Below, in pieces: positions 43,064 to 55,217 of a stretch of 64,000 bases of DNA. The stretch is from contig BCKQ01000007.1 in NCBI GenBank assembly GCA_001600695.1, forward strand, positions 185,607 to 249,606, given 5' to 3'. The position numbers were made by a program, and so were the translations under genes. Origin of the DNA: Ascoidea asiatica. Its lineage: Eukaryota; Ascomycota; Saccharomycetes; Ascoideales; Ascoideaceae. Position 1 is the stretch's first letter. Each line of letters starts with the position of its first letter. The notes under the pieces were generated by a model. It had not been told where the DNA came from, did not search any database, and worked only from the letters and a program-made list of their open reading frames with translations.

Positions 43064-46000
43064 TTTTTATCAAACTGATTTATTTTTCTAAATATTTTTT
43101 GATAATTTTTTTATTTTTATTCGACTAATATTTATAAAATACTGAGATATTTATGCTTGAATGTTTATAATTAGAAACAAATCAGAAAATTAGAATATTA
43201 TTTGTTTTATATTAATTTCCAAATTTATAAATGAATAAAACAAATTTAAGAAAAGAAATTCAACGTTAAAAGAATAAATTATTTTTCAAGAATATTATGT
43301 TGTATTTATACTGATTTCAATATTTGAAAGTGACATTAGTAAATTACAGAATTAAATAATATTTGAGTCAACTATTAAAAAATTATACATTTTAAAAAGA
43401 AAGAGAGTGCAGATAAGGAGAAAAAAAATCTCTTTGTCTTTCAGTATTATTTTCAACATTTAACGTTAGAAAAAAGCGTTTATTTTTTATTCTCCGATCC
43501 TTGAAAATTTATTATAAATTTGTTATTGTTTGTTTTTTTATTAATACCTTAGTAGCACAATTTAACTATTTACATTCCTTATTTGGTTGATTTATCAACT
43601 CATCAAATTAAATAATAAATATTTTTTAATGATCGATGTAATTATATAATTATTTTTGCAATTTTTTTGAAAATTGGCCGAAAATAAGTTTCTCATAAAT
43701 TTGAAAAAACCTTACCATTTCAACAAAAATACTGTATCATAGTCATGTTTTAACTAAAATTGTAAAATGATCACTCACCCTTGAGCAAACCTAGAATGAT
43801 TCTAAACATATTTATTGTACTTGATTTCAAATTTTTTTTACTGAAAATTACACTAAAGCGAATTATTTCAACAATGAGACAATTAGCTAAGAAACAATTC
43901 AATATGGAATCATAATTTCAACCATTGTTAGTAATACGGTCTGGTTTGATTTTTCAAAAGAACGGAAGTTAGAAGTAGAAGTTGATTTAATAATACAGTA
44001 TCAATAGTATAATATTTTTATATTTTCACAGATTTAAAGTTGCAATTATGGGCCAATAATAATAGAAAAAAAAACTTGAAAAAAAAAAGACGGTACACCT
44101 TATTAGGTAACGTTAATGTTAGCAACCGTTTTGAATTTTTTTCATCATCTTCATAAATCATTTTCATGTGGTATATTAATAGTTTTACAGTAAAAATGCC
44201 GAAAGGTATGTGTGAAATTTTACTGTACTGCACTTTCATCAAAAATAATCCCATAAAAAACATAGTGCGAAGAATTTTTATAGAAAATTCTCTCGGGATA
44301 AATTATTAAAGGATATTATTAGAATAAGGTGTAAGAATTTTTATTTTGTAATATAGTTTACTCATATATCAAGAACCTCATTGGAGGAAAAACTAAAGGA
44401 GTAAATTCACTCTCACTACCTTTTTGTAACCTAACATCAAAGTGTGAGTTTAAACTAAGAATAATAATTTAAATACTTTATAAATACTTCCTTAACACAA
44501 AATTGTTTAAATTTGCTTGAAAGCGGTTCAAGTACTGTAGTATAAGAGCTATCTAAACACTCCTTAGTATTAATTTTCAAACAAAGGAAGAATTGATTTG
44601 AGCTCACAAACAATTGTTTGTAGTTCAAAATATCTTCTTCATGTTTTATGGCTAGAGGAATTTGTCTAGTGATTAAAATCTAAAAGAAGTCTTGAAATAC
44701 GTGGGTAAGTTTAAGCAATGTCTTTTAATAAGGGGACTATTTTTCTGAGAAAATATGTTTTGCTAGAGTTAACTAACCAAAATACCATGATTTTAATGTT
44801 TGTGGTAAATCACACGAGATTAAGTTCCCATTAAACTGAAACCTTATTTTGAACCGTAACTTAATTGCATTTAGCTCACCGAACGTTATTGGATACTGCA
44901 TACAAACTGTAATTTTCAGTATGAGACATGCAGAATATTAAACAATATAGCATTAGCACACAGTATATTCTCTTAGCGGAGCTATGCTGAAACTTTTCAA
45001 CGAATTTCAAATACGAAAATTTTCAAAAAGGCATTTTGAAGCAGAATTCTTGCAAGAAGGCCTTAATCCAACTATCCTATGAAGGCCCGGATCTTTATTC
45101 AAAACAAGAAGTTGCTGTTGATACTTAAAGATCGAATGATAAATTTTTGATCAAAAGTTTAGGTGGTAGGTGGCAATGTTAGTCTAGGTATTACTTACTC
45201 TTTTACCTTGTTGTACGAAAGAGCCATTTGTAGCTTTCTCGAAATGATTTTACCTCCTTCTCCCCACAAAAAAAGCCAATGCCTTTACTTTCCAGTTTTG
45301 GTTTATGGGGGATTTTTATTTCTCATCTTAGCAAGAAACGAAAAGACAAAATAACTAAAAGAAAAGGCTATAATTGTTGAGCTATAATGATTTTTAGTCA
45401 ATTGTATTGAACTCATTTGATTACAGAGAGGTTTATTATAAAATTCGGATTTTGAAATTAAATTTTTAAGAATCTCAGCTTTTTTTGCCTGTTTTAGAAT
45501 AAAAAGTTTTTAATAATTTTTATTATGAGAATTTGTTCACAATCTTTGTAGAACAATTTTTTTTTTTCCAACGGCTAGTGGGGCTTTCAAAAATTGTTAA
45601 AAAATGTAAAAAAACCGTTTTGGGTCAAATCTGATAATTGAATGTAGTTACATTTATTTGAAATTCTTTATAATTTTTGTTGAACATATTTTTTTGGAAA
45701 GAATGGAAAGAATGAATAATTGATATTAAAGAATTGAAGCCTGTTCATGATGTTTTTAAAAACAGAAAATGATATCAATTCTCTTGTCACTTTTTCAAAT
45801 AAGGCTCAGTAATTAGGATTATTCAATTACTCACAATTTTTTTCAAATGTTATCCACTATAATTGAGCACAATTTCTGATTTATTTTATAAATAACCGTT
45901 TATTCGATTATTTTTAACGGCTTAATATGAATAAGATGACAGATTAAATTTTATGGAGTTGAATAGAACATTTTTATTCAACTGAAAAATAACTGCACTG

Positions 46001-47631
46001 CTCTACTGGATCTTTCTTTTTTCTATTAATGCCTCAAATTTGAGTAAAATTAAACCAAAAATTAGTCAATTTCTGAATAATCAAATTCCCAGCCCAAAGT
46101 TTCAGAATTCTAGAAAAATTAAAATTCATCAACTAAAATAGTTTTAAAAAAATTCAATGATTATTTAATCCAAAAATTTATAGCACTGTGAGTAAATTGA
46201 AGCCTCCAGAAGGATTTGAAAAAATAATTGATTGAAACTCTTTTATATTATCAAAAACAACTTTTAATCAGAAAGTCAAGGTATTGCGTACTTTCCAAGG
46301 TACTCATTTAACTGTTTTAGCAAATCATAAGCTATTATCAGATATTTCAAATAAACATCACTTCCTTTTTAAATAAAATCTAGTTTTTCTTTTGAAGGTT
46401 TTTTTTTTTATTTATATTAACTTTTTATTTCCATGAGTTGAACGTTTAATTTAGGCAAAAATTTCCTGTAATTTAATCATTCTTTATGAAAATAATAAAA
46501 AAATTATGTTAATAACAAAAACGGAAAAATTTTTATTATTTCGCCTAGTAGTTACACAACTTAACAGATTGATTTAACACTACTCCACCATAAATGAAAA
46601 ATCTTTTCAATTTACCTTTTCCCAAAATTATCATATGGTTCAGTTTTCTTATTTGTTGACCAAAAAATTTTATTATAAAAATTCTTGGATTTGCTTCATC
46701 TTGCGTTGATTGAAATTTTTTTTTTCAGTCTGATTTTTTACCACCAACGGTTAGAAATTATACGGAATGTGTATTTTTTTTATTCATTATAAAATAATCT
46801 CTATTTTAAAATCTTTTTTTTTCTTCTTTCCTTTAATTTTTACTAAAAATAAAACATGTTTATGTCTAAGGGATTGATTTTTATTTGGTGTTTTGATTTA
46901 AATTTAAGACACTATCAGAAAATTTTATTAAAAAGCCTACATTGATTCTTAAATATGGCTCCATAATAAGGAATTATTATCTGAATTATTCTTTTTTAAA
47001 ATGATCTCATTCCTCATGATTACTGTCTTTGGTGATAATAATTCCTATTATCATCAGCAAAAATATTAAATAAATCTTTGTTTTGGTAAAAAAATGACGA
47101 ATAAAACAAAACAAATTTCAAGCACGATAAAATTAGCGTAATAAACGAAATCGGGTTAAATGACCTTTAAATGCGTTCTCGGAAGAAGAAGGAAACAAGT
47201 AAAAGAAAACCCTAAGAATTAAGTAATAATTGTTAATTGTGAGGATGATTCGTTTACCATCAAATTGTCAATACTAAAGATTATTAAATAGACTACTTAC
47301 TACAATTTATGTTGAGTTGAAAAGAAATCATGTTTACTATTGGTATGAATATTATACAAAAAAAAAAGTAGTTATTAAAAAATGATAATAATAAAAAAAA
47401 CATTGAAAGTAGAATGAAGTGAAGTAAAAGAAATTTAAACAATGGTTAACACAAAAAATTAGAAATAAACATTTTTCAAAAAAACATAACTCATAAACTA
47501 TAGCACAAAATTAAAACATCAGTCTAACTCTTAACCAAGAATATACATATAAAAAACATATAAAAAAGAGAAACAGAAATGTAGGAATGATAAAAACACT
47601 TTCTAAACGTTTGAAGAAGATTTTGATAAAA
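43064..47631. other. Gene-poor 4.6 kb between the two globin genes
   Basis: AT-rich sequence with stops in all frames and no recognised gene, tRNA or transposon. Two short ORFs (44018-44263 minus, 45163-45354 plus) look random. Part of it must hold the promoter of copy 1 and the 3' end of copy 2. No clear GC island of the type seen at other promoters was found, nor any remnant of a third globin copy. Confidence 0.4.
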
Positions 47632-49071
47632 TTAAATTTCATATCGAGCTCTATTGGAATTAGGTAAAAAGACATTAAATCTCTTTTTGAAATATCTAAG
47701 TTTTGATTTCTTAAAATTATCTTCCATCAGATGATCTTCTGTAGAAAAATCTATTGTTGATTGACTATCTATTGGCTGAAGAGTTCCATCGGTACTTTCA
47801 TTATCGTATTCATACCCCAAAGTAACATTACTAAAGAATGAATTCAATGGTTTATATGAAGGTCTATTTCCAGTTCCATTTGAAACCAAGGTTGCATCTG
47901 ATAAAGTTAAACTGTCACTTAAGTTTGTTGTATTGGATAAGGATGGCTCAATTAAGCCATTTATCATAAATCTATCATAATCGTTATGAAGAGAGTAATC
48001 CTCAGGAAATTTCATAATAGGATCAACACCTCCTTGTAGAATTGTATTAGCTAAAAAGGAATATAATCTTGACCAAACATCTTCAAGTTCTACTGAAAAA
48101 CTAATTCCAAATCTATCTTGAAATGTTTTTAAAAATGCTTCACCCATAATTTCAAAATGTGGAGGTTCTATTCCCAATATTCTTGCATGCCTTCTACCTA
48201 ATTGAATTAAGTAATCTTCCAATAATGATAAGTTTTCAAGATGTGTAATTGCAGTTCCTAATACACCTGAATATGCAACTGCTTGATGTTCTATTGAAGG
48301 ATATAACTTTTCTAAATCTGGAGCAAGGGATAACAAGTTATGATAAAATTGTCGACAAAAAAGTGATGAAGAAGATGCTGTTATTGGAGGTCCCATAAAA
48401 TTTGGGTTGTAATCCTTTTCTTCTGGTGAATCTAATAACATTTGTGTCCATGATGACCTTATTAATCTAATTTCATGATTTGTGAGTGTAAGTGTTGTTA
48501 TTATTTTCATAGGTTGTTCAACACTTATAAGATTTCTATCTGTGAAAACCATTGGAGGGGAAATATTAAATATATGAGTATTATCTCTATCTATATTGAA
48601 AGTTGAAGTAAAATTTGATTTAAGACTATGAGTATCAGAGTTTGAAATTGAGTTCGTAATTTTATGATTAATAGAATTTAAAGAATTTTTTTTGGTTGAA
48701 GAAGAGAATATTGAAGGAGAACTTATATAGTGAGATGAACCTGACTTAGTTCTTTTACTGTCAGAATATTTTAAATTATTATAGGGATTGCTAATAGTAT
48801 GAGTATTATTTTCACTATTATTATTTTTAATATTATAATTATTTGATGAAGTTGATTGTTTTAAGGAAATTGAATCGGACTCAAAACTTTTTATAGTTGA
48901 AGAAGACGACATAATGGAATTATTCTCATGATCGTCCTGAGTATTTATATTGTAATTTAATTTGCTTGTACTTATTGAATCATAATCAATATCAATTGTA
49001 TCTGGGAAACTAATTATATGCTGACCTCTATCTGCATTTGATAAATTGAATTGGTAATAAATTTGAGCCAT
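47632..49071 (-). CDS. Globin-domain protein, copy 2 (YNL234W-like)
   Basis: Paralogue of copy 1 with the same globin core at about residues 195-355: LTNHEIRLIRSSW, SLFCRQFYHNLLSLAPDLEK, EHQAVAYSGVL with distal E7 Gln (Q263), LIQLGRRHARILGIE with proximal F8 His (H295), and FGISFSVELEDVWSRLYSFL. The position of F163 in copy 1 is Tyr257 here. About 190 residues of Ser/Asn-rich sequence precede the core and do not align with copy 1, so only the haem domain is under clear constraint. Length 479 aa. The C-terminus is basic (KSKLRYFKKRFNVFLPNSNR). Codon 448 is CTG, outside the core. No signal peptide or membrane helix is seen. Haem sensing or NO/redox handling is inferred from the fold only. Confidence 0.85.
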   Translation of the reverse strand: MAQIYYQFNLSNADRGQHIISFPDTIDIDYDSISTSKLNYNINTQDDHENNSIMSSSSTIKSFESDSISLKQSTSSNNYNIKNNNSENNTHTISNPYNNLKYSDSKRTKSGSSHYISSPSIFSSSTKKNSLNSINHKITNSISNSDTHSLKSNFTSTFNIDRDNTHIFNISPPMVFTDRNLISVEQPMKIITTLTLTNHEIRLIRSSWTQMLLDSPEEKDYNPNFMGPPITASSSSLFCRQFYHNLLSLAPDLEKLYPSIEHQAVAYSGVLGTAITHLENLSLLEDYLIQLGRRHARILGIEPPHFEIMGEAFLKTFQDRFGISFSVELEDVWSRLYSFLANTILQGGVDPIMKFPEDYSLHNDYDRFMINGLIEPSLSNTTNLSDSLTLSDATLVSNGTGNRPSYKPLNSFFSNVTLGYEYDNESTDGTLQPIDSQSTIDFSTEDHLMEDNFKKSKLRYFKKRFNVFLPNSNRARYEI

Positions 49072-50379
49072 ATTGATTTATCGATTTATTTTATGGGAAG
49101 TATACTATAAAGAAAAATATATTAAATTAAAAAAAACAATAGAATTTTTAAAGGAATATCACCTAAATATATATGTAAAAGAATAATCTTAGATTTTTGT
49201 ACTTTTTTTAATCTCCTACATGGTAATCAATGTAAAATTACTAATTTAACCTAAGTATATCTTTACTGTGGTAAATTTCATGACTTTTTCTGGAATTATT
49301 GACTAAGCATCAGCCAATATTATTACCAGTAAGGTAATATAAATCTCCAATACTTTTTATTACGTATTATTAACATAAACTGGAAAAAAAATAATGCAAA
49401 AAAAAATGGAATCCTGATAATAAATATTATTCATATCCAAATAAATTTTAAGTCTAATTTAAAGGATGACTTTTATGGAACCTCTTTAGCGAATAAATTT
49501 CACCGAAGTACATGTGTGCATTGAAAAATGAATGCTATTGTACTACTACCATTAATTTATAAATCGGTGAATAACAAACGTTAAAGAAGACAGTAATTAA
49601 CATGTTCTCACTAAAATTGTCTCCTTTTAATTTAATTGAAATAGAAAATTATTTTTGGAAGTTATTTTTCAAAATTATTTCAAATAATTGTTCAAGAATT
49701 GAATTTATAATCAAATTTTCAGGTAATTAAGTCAATAAAAACAATAGATTTTTTTTCAATATGATAACGAAAACTATTTTGAAATATCTTGTTTTTTCTT
49801 TTCAATGAATTATGAACCTCAGAATATCTTTTTTGCTTATTTGAATAAAAAAAAAAGTACGATAAAGGAATTGTCTGTTTTTTTTAGGAGAATTTTATCA
49901 AATTTTGCTACAAAGCGATTTCCATTTTAAAATCGAATCTAGTTTCTCGTTTTTAAAAGAAAATTCAAGAAACAAAATACTGTTGACAGAAATGCTTCAA
50001 CAATCATTTCTGACCTCAGTTCTTATAATACTAAGTTATGATCCCGTGATTATTTTTTTGTTTCAATTTTTTGTTTCAATTTTTATTATGTGTTTCAATT
50101 TTTATTATATGTTTCAATTATGTGTTTCAATTTTCATTATGTGTCTCAATTTTTATTTTATGTTTTAATTTTTTGTTTCAAACTTTATTACGTGAGTAAT
50201 TTGTTTATTTATTTTTTTATATTTTCGTGTTTGTTTATTTATTTCTCCATTAGGTAGATCTTTGTTTACATTTTGGAGACCAGCAGGATATATAAAAAGA
50301 TATTGAAACACTTATAATTATTTTAATTTCATTTTAATTTATTTTTTAAATTATTATTAATCTTTATTATTCATATTAC
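49072..50379. promoter_or_regulatory. Upstream region shared by globin copy 2 and the decaying gene
   Basis: AT-rich. It includes imperfect tandem GTTTCAATTTTTATTAT units (about 50060-50175) that create an apparent 87-codon ORF at 49905-50168. TATATAAA near 50290 is a possible TATA box for the gene starting at 50380. Confidence 0.4.
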
Positions 50380-51394
50380 ATGTCAAATAACATAATCATT
50401 TTAACTTCTCCCTCTGTAAGTCAAAAAATTAAACAATTTGAAAATAAGTTAAGACTTTATCTCCTTCTTATTTTGGAATTTTATGTTTAACATAACGACA
50501 AAACTTTTTTTATTGATGATTCAATTGATATTTCTAATAATAATAAAACTAAAAGAATGTTTCAAAACTTAACTAATGCAAGTGCAAATTATATAATCAT
50601 TTTAATATACTTTTCTAAATTAAAGTTATTTATTGCATAACAAGACTCAGCACTCTATTATATCGACCGCAATAATTCAAGTTTAACTTTAATTAAAAAT
50701 TATTTATGTTCAATTAATATTCATTCAACATTTCTTTTTCTATCAATTCCACTTTAATTTTAATTTAAATGTTGATCCTAAATTTAATTTGTATCATAAG
50801 TTATCACAATTTAGTTTTATTATTCATGCCGTGTTATTTTCCAAAATGGAAAAAAATATTATTTAGGAAAAATCAATTTCGAAAATTATATGTCAAATTA
50901 TGTTATCACCTAACAAGCGTAAGCTAAAACATAGAGGCATGTTAGTTAAACCTGATCAACATTCAACATTAATCACCAATATTAATGATAACGTTGAAGA
51001 AATCCAAGTTATTGTTGAAAAAGGAGTCACTCAAGACCTTTATGGTTCATTTAAAAATAATAACGATGACCTTCCGCATTTATTCAGAACTCAAAAATTC
51101 CGGTTTCATCTTCATTCCGACGGTATGGTTCACTACAAACCAAATAAATCGGTGGTTGAAAAAATTGTTATTAATCAAAGTGATTATCAAAGGCATGTTT
51201 TACAAATTATTAAATCCGAGTTAAAAAGAAAACTTTTAAGTGTTTCCAGACTTTGGAGACTGGTTCATCGTAAGTATTTTAATATTTTTCAGCCAATGTT
51301 TACTAGAATTTTCAATAAGTTCAATGAGCTTATTGAACTTTTTAGTGATTCATCTTCTTCTGATAGAGAAGTTGAATTCATTGGCGCTTTTTAA
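50380..51394 (+). pseudogene. Decaying gene of unknown family; 164-codon ORF survives at its 3' end
   Basis: From ATG 50380 one frame runs to 50757 with only three stops (50488-50490, 50638-50640, 50755-50757). Reading then continues one frame over from about 50759, with one stop (50864-50866), into an open frame ending at 51394. At this AT content about one stop per 11 codons is expected, so about four in 170 codons suggests former coding. The intact part (ATG 50900, 164 codons) is basic and helical, with Lys/Arg-rich segments, HRKYFNIFQPMFTRIFNKF and an acidic SSSSDREVEFI end that resembles a SUMO-interacting motif (inference). Its base composition is less AT-extreme than the flanks. I do not recognise the family. 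The 164-codon ORF could still be expressed. It has one CTG (51260-51262). Confidence 0.5.
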
Positions 51395-54300
51395 CTACAC
51401 TTTTTTAATTTTTATTTATTTATCTATATAGTTTTCTATTTAAAAATTTACTATAAAAAGCTTTAATCTTTTTCTTTTTTTTTTTTTAATTTTATTAATT
51501 ATTGAATTATGATCATTCAATTTGTTTTTAACAACCTCAACTTATTAATAAATATTATTTTTTTTATATTGAATTAAAAAAATCTGACTTTTGTAAGCAA
51601 TACCTAGTAGCCTAAACTTACTCTAAGGTTAAGTTATTATTGGAATTTTTTGTTAGTAAAGTTTCTGTGGTTGCTCTTTAACTTTTTTTAAGTACCTTTT
51701 CTACAAAGTTCAAAATTAGTCAAAGCATACAGTAGTTTGAATAATGATACGCAAATTTTGTTTATTAAACCTCGAATCAAACAAGTATTAAGCTGAATAT
51801 CGAATTGAACATTTTCCTCTTTTATCAAATTTCATTTCATGTTTTTTATTGGCTATTATTACTAAGACTAAAGAATTATTACTAAGACTAAAGAATTATC
51901 ACCATATAAATCATCATGTTTTACCATTTCAAAATCAATGATTTTTTCTATTCAAAATTTTTCTAAGAGTTAAACGTAACTGAATATATCAAAAGAGATT
52001 GAAAAAGATTGGGTCAGCAATCATTTTCTCAATTGAAGTAAATTCATAAAGGCAGATAAGATACACATCTGAAGAACTTTCATTTGAAAAAAAGAAAGAA
52101 ACGAAAAAAGCAAAAAGCTTCAAAGTTTTTTAACGACATTTACAAATTTAAATCAAACGATTTGAGCACAATTTCTATCAGTCATGAAGTTTTACAAATC
52201 AATTTGATTCAATACTGTAACAGAGTGTTTTTACAGTATTAAATTCTAGAGTAATACGTATACTTTGAAGACTTTGAGATAAATACTTATAAATAGTTAT
52301 GAAAATCTTCAAAAAATATAAAACTAATCTTATTAATTACCACCATTAATAACCCAGTAATAATAACGAAGCTGAATATAAAGTCAATTTTCAAATACTC
52401 AACATTAGAATATTGATATTGATTTATGAAATATTAATAAATTGAAATATGGAAGTCCGGAAACTGAGGATATTCTGAACTGGTTCAAATTTGGGAGATT
52501 AAGTTCATTGAACAGTTACGCAGGAGTCATAGCTGTAGTCTGAAGCACCGTTGTTAAACATAAAATCTCGTGTTTAATTAAAGTTTCAATTCATAATTCC
52601 CGTAACGCATATTTCCGTGTAAAACAGTGCAAAATCTTGGCTCAAAGTTTGGTGCTGCAAACACACTTAAGGTTTGTTGACGCAAATCTCACTTATTTTA
52701 GGTACATATGTGTAATTGTGTGTTTATAAAAGTATACTCCGGTAATAGGATAAATGTATTTTTTTTCTCCGGAATTCCATTTCGATTAATCCGATAATAT
52801 TAAAAAAACCCTGAATTGACAAAAAAGGGTGTTTTAGGAACAAAAATGTGGATGCACATTTTCTTGGTTAAGTTTTTATAGATTTAAATCTTATCATGAA
52901 TATCTATTTCCTTTTTTTTGGTTTTAGTGTAAGTATCGTTTTCAATTCAGACTCTGAGAGTTACAACAATTGAAATATCTTATAAGCTAGGAAATAGTAA
53001 ATGAAATTGTTTGTAACAGTTTTTACTTTCTTTTTTCTGAAAGGTCAATATTCAATATTTTTTTTTAATAAATCTAGATAATTGATACTGACGTTCTTCC
53101 TTCAAATTAATTAATGTAAATGAATCGAGACGTATTTTAATTGAACAATGAATCCATTTTCAATAAACATTACATAACTGTTATTTAAAGCAGCTATGGT
53201 GGGAAAAGTATACAGTAGATAAGTGATTAAATTAAACAACATTTAATATTTATGATTCATCACTGTACGAGAAATTATAATCTGTATAATCTGTATTGAT
53301 AAATTATAAAACATGAAAATTTTACCATTTCATGAATTCACCGATCTTCATATTTGAAGTTTTTATTACAACTACCCTATTACCTTGATAATATTCTTTT
53401 ATGAACCCATTTTTTTTATTCAATGAAGCGCTTCAATGAAATAGTAAATAATACGAATTGAAAAGTATTTCAGTATTACAAAAATTATTTTTATCAAAAC
53501 ACATTAATAATAATAATTCTAAAAGATATATGAAATATCCAATAGTGAACTACGATTTCTCTGATAATCGGATGAGAAGGTAAAACTGCCAATTCAGAGT
53601 TTTCATATTATTTAATTTACATCTGTAATATACAAAGATACCTGGGTAACCCGAGAAAGCTCACTAATAATGATTTTCACACACGAGTTTTGACGAAAAT
53701 TCTGCAGATAATTAACGGTAAGAGTAATTTCATATTTGCTTTCAAGTAACAAACAAAATATTATTGCGATCAGTTTTCTGAATCTATTCAATTTATTAAA
53801 ATTAAATGGGATAAAATGAGTTTAATCTGTAAATTTAATAATTAATCCAGCGATTGAAAAAATTGATAATCAAAAATCGTCCCAATTAGGCAAATATTAA
53901 AGTTTTGTGGCGTCGATTGTAGTTTGTGGGTCATTTCCGACCATCTTTCCCGTTACGGCTTTTAGCTTTATTTCCGTAATATTTCCGTGCAAATATCTTT
54001 TTCCAGGATGCGGATTGCATTTGAGCCCCCACCCCCACATTTTCAGATTTTCACAGTTTCGCCAGTAAACTTCAAATCTGGTTCTTACCCCGGATTTCAC
54101 ACACTTAATTGGTTATAAGCTTATCTGAAATCTTAAGATTTCTTTGATCATTGATTTACGTAACATTGCTAAAATATCGAACTACTAGACTAAGGGCAAA
54201 TTGAAATCACTTGATTAAAAAAAAAGTTCTGAAAACAGCTTTTAATACTATGATAAATCGAAACAAAGATCTAATAATTCCAAGATTCAAAGTTCAAAAC

Positions 54301-54818
54301 ATGGAGAACTTAAGCCATAATTATTGATTGAAAGTTTTCAAAACTTAATGAATTTATCCATTACCTTTGAAAAGAATCATTTATTTCAATTTAAACAAGC
54401 TACTTTATTTTTTCTATGAATTAAAGAAATTTCAATTTTTAAGGGATTCTGATTAATTATACTTACTTGAGTTTATATCATTGCTTGATTTTAGTTTTTA
54501 AAATATCTCACACCTCTATTTCAATTAAATAATATTGTATGTAATATTAAAGATTTCATCCCCTAAAATTCTCAATTGAGCAAATTTTTATTGTTAATAA
54601 TCAATTGCTTTTACTTTTACTATAAAAACAAGATATTTATCATTGTTTTCAAATTGAATAATAAATTAAATAAGTTCTTCTTTTTGATATATAATCAAAT
54701 ATAAAAATAAATATTTCCTTCTGCATATATACAAATTAGATAAACATTTCTCATTAAGTTAATTTAAATATATATAATACAATAAAGTTATTCTAACAAC
54801 TAATATAATATTGTTATA
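51395..54818. other. Gene-poor 3.4 kb, with the small Cys-rich gene's upstream island
   Basis: No gene is seen. Notable items: a tandem duplication of a 20-base unit around ACTAAGACTA (about 51855-51899); a hairpin with 10-base arms AATACTGTAA/TTACAGTATT (52211-52240); a GC-richer patch at about 52480-52720 with CCGTAACGC and TTTCCGTGTAAAA; and another at about 53880-54115 with CCGTTACGG, TTTCCGTAAT and TTTCCGTGCAAA, some 700 bases before the next ATG. The minus ORF in the last patch (53897-54100) is unlikely to be a gene. Confidence 0.4.
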
Positions 54819-55217
54819 ATGTGTCAAAGAGCTATCTGCCCATTTTGTCGTCAAAAGACATGGACTGCTTGTTCTGATCCTGAACCAGCTCATGTTCATA
54901 AAGTTATGGATACTTCTGATAAAGATACTTGGTGTACTTGTGCAAATGTTGCTGATGATTTAATTGAAAAAAATGAAGAATTAAGAATTACTTATCCTCC
55001 TAGAAGTGGAATTGGTCATGCAAGAAGATTATCTTATTCTTCTTCGATGAATACTGGTGGTTTAAATAATTTTTTAAGAGAAAATAAAAGTCCAAAACAA
55101 AACAAAAATCATAAGGATAATGAAAATAGTTCAATTTCCGTAGATTCTGATTCAGCTTCTTCAATTGAAGATACTTCAAATTCTGGAACAACTTCTTCAA
55201 ATCCTGTTTTAATTTAA
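54819..55217 (+). CDS. Small Cys-rich putative zinc-binding protein of a conserved fungal type
   Basis: 132 aa. The first 41 residues are rich in potential metal ligands: C2, C7, C10, C18, H25, H27, C39, C41 (ICPFCRQKTW, then AHVHKVMD, then TWCTC). This arrangement (CxxC, K-T-W, Cys/His, H-V-x-x-V-M, C-x-C) resembles short uncharacterised fungal proteins that I know only as conserved hypotheticals. The rest is basic then Ser/Asn/Lys-rich and probably disordered. Start choice: the ATG is the only one before the conserved CQR and is preceded by an A/T-rich leader. Codons are clean and free of CTG. Function unknown; a zinc ribbon-like fold is inferred. Confidence 0.75.
   Translation: MCQRAICPFCRQKTWTACSDPEPAHVHKVMDTSDKDTWCTCANVADDLIEKNEELRITYPPRSGIGHARRLSYSSSMNTGGLNNFLRENKSPKQNKNHKDNENSSISVDSDSASSIEDTSNSGTTSSNPVLI

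Noticed and set aside
44018-44263. 81-codon minus ORF between the globins
   Set aside because: Ends in poly-Phe/Leu from A-rich DNA; no domain seen.
45163-45354. 63-codon ORF between the globins, with a hydrophobic stretch
   Set aside because: Isolated and short, with no upstream promoter-like island; consistent with chance.
49905-50168. 87-codon ORF upstream of the decaying gene
   Set aside because: Its second half is only an imperfect 19-20 bp tandem repeat.
50416-50936. GTAAGT at 50416-50421 as a splice donor joining ATG 50380 to the 164-codon ORF
   Set aside because: No TACTAAC branch site lies before a suitable acceptor, the nearest AGs (50934, 50936) give the wrong frame, and the AG ending at 50917 lacks a properly spaced branch. 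Decay explains the data better, but RNA evidence could reopen this.
53897-54100. 67-codon minus ORF
   Set aside because: It lies in a GC-richer patch that fits the promoter of the Cys-rich gene; no recognised motif.
43064-54818. Retrotransposon, LTR or linear killer-plasmid relic in the gene desert
   Set aside because: No terminal repeats, reverse transcriptase, integrase or polymerase motifs were recognised on either strand.
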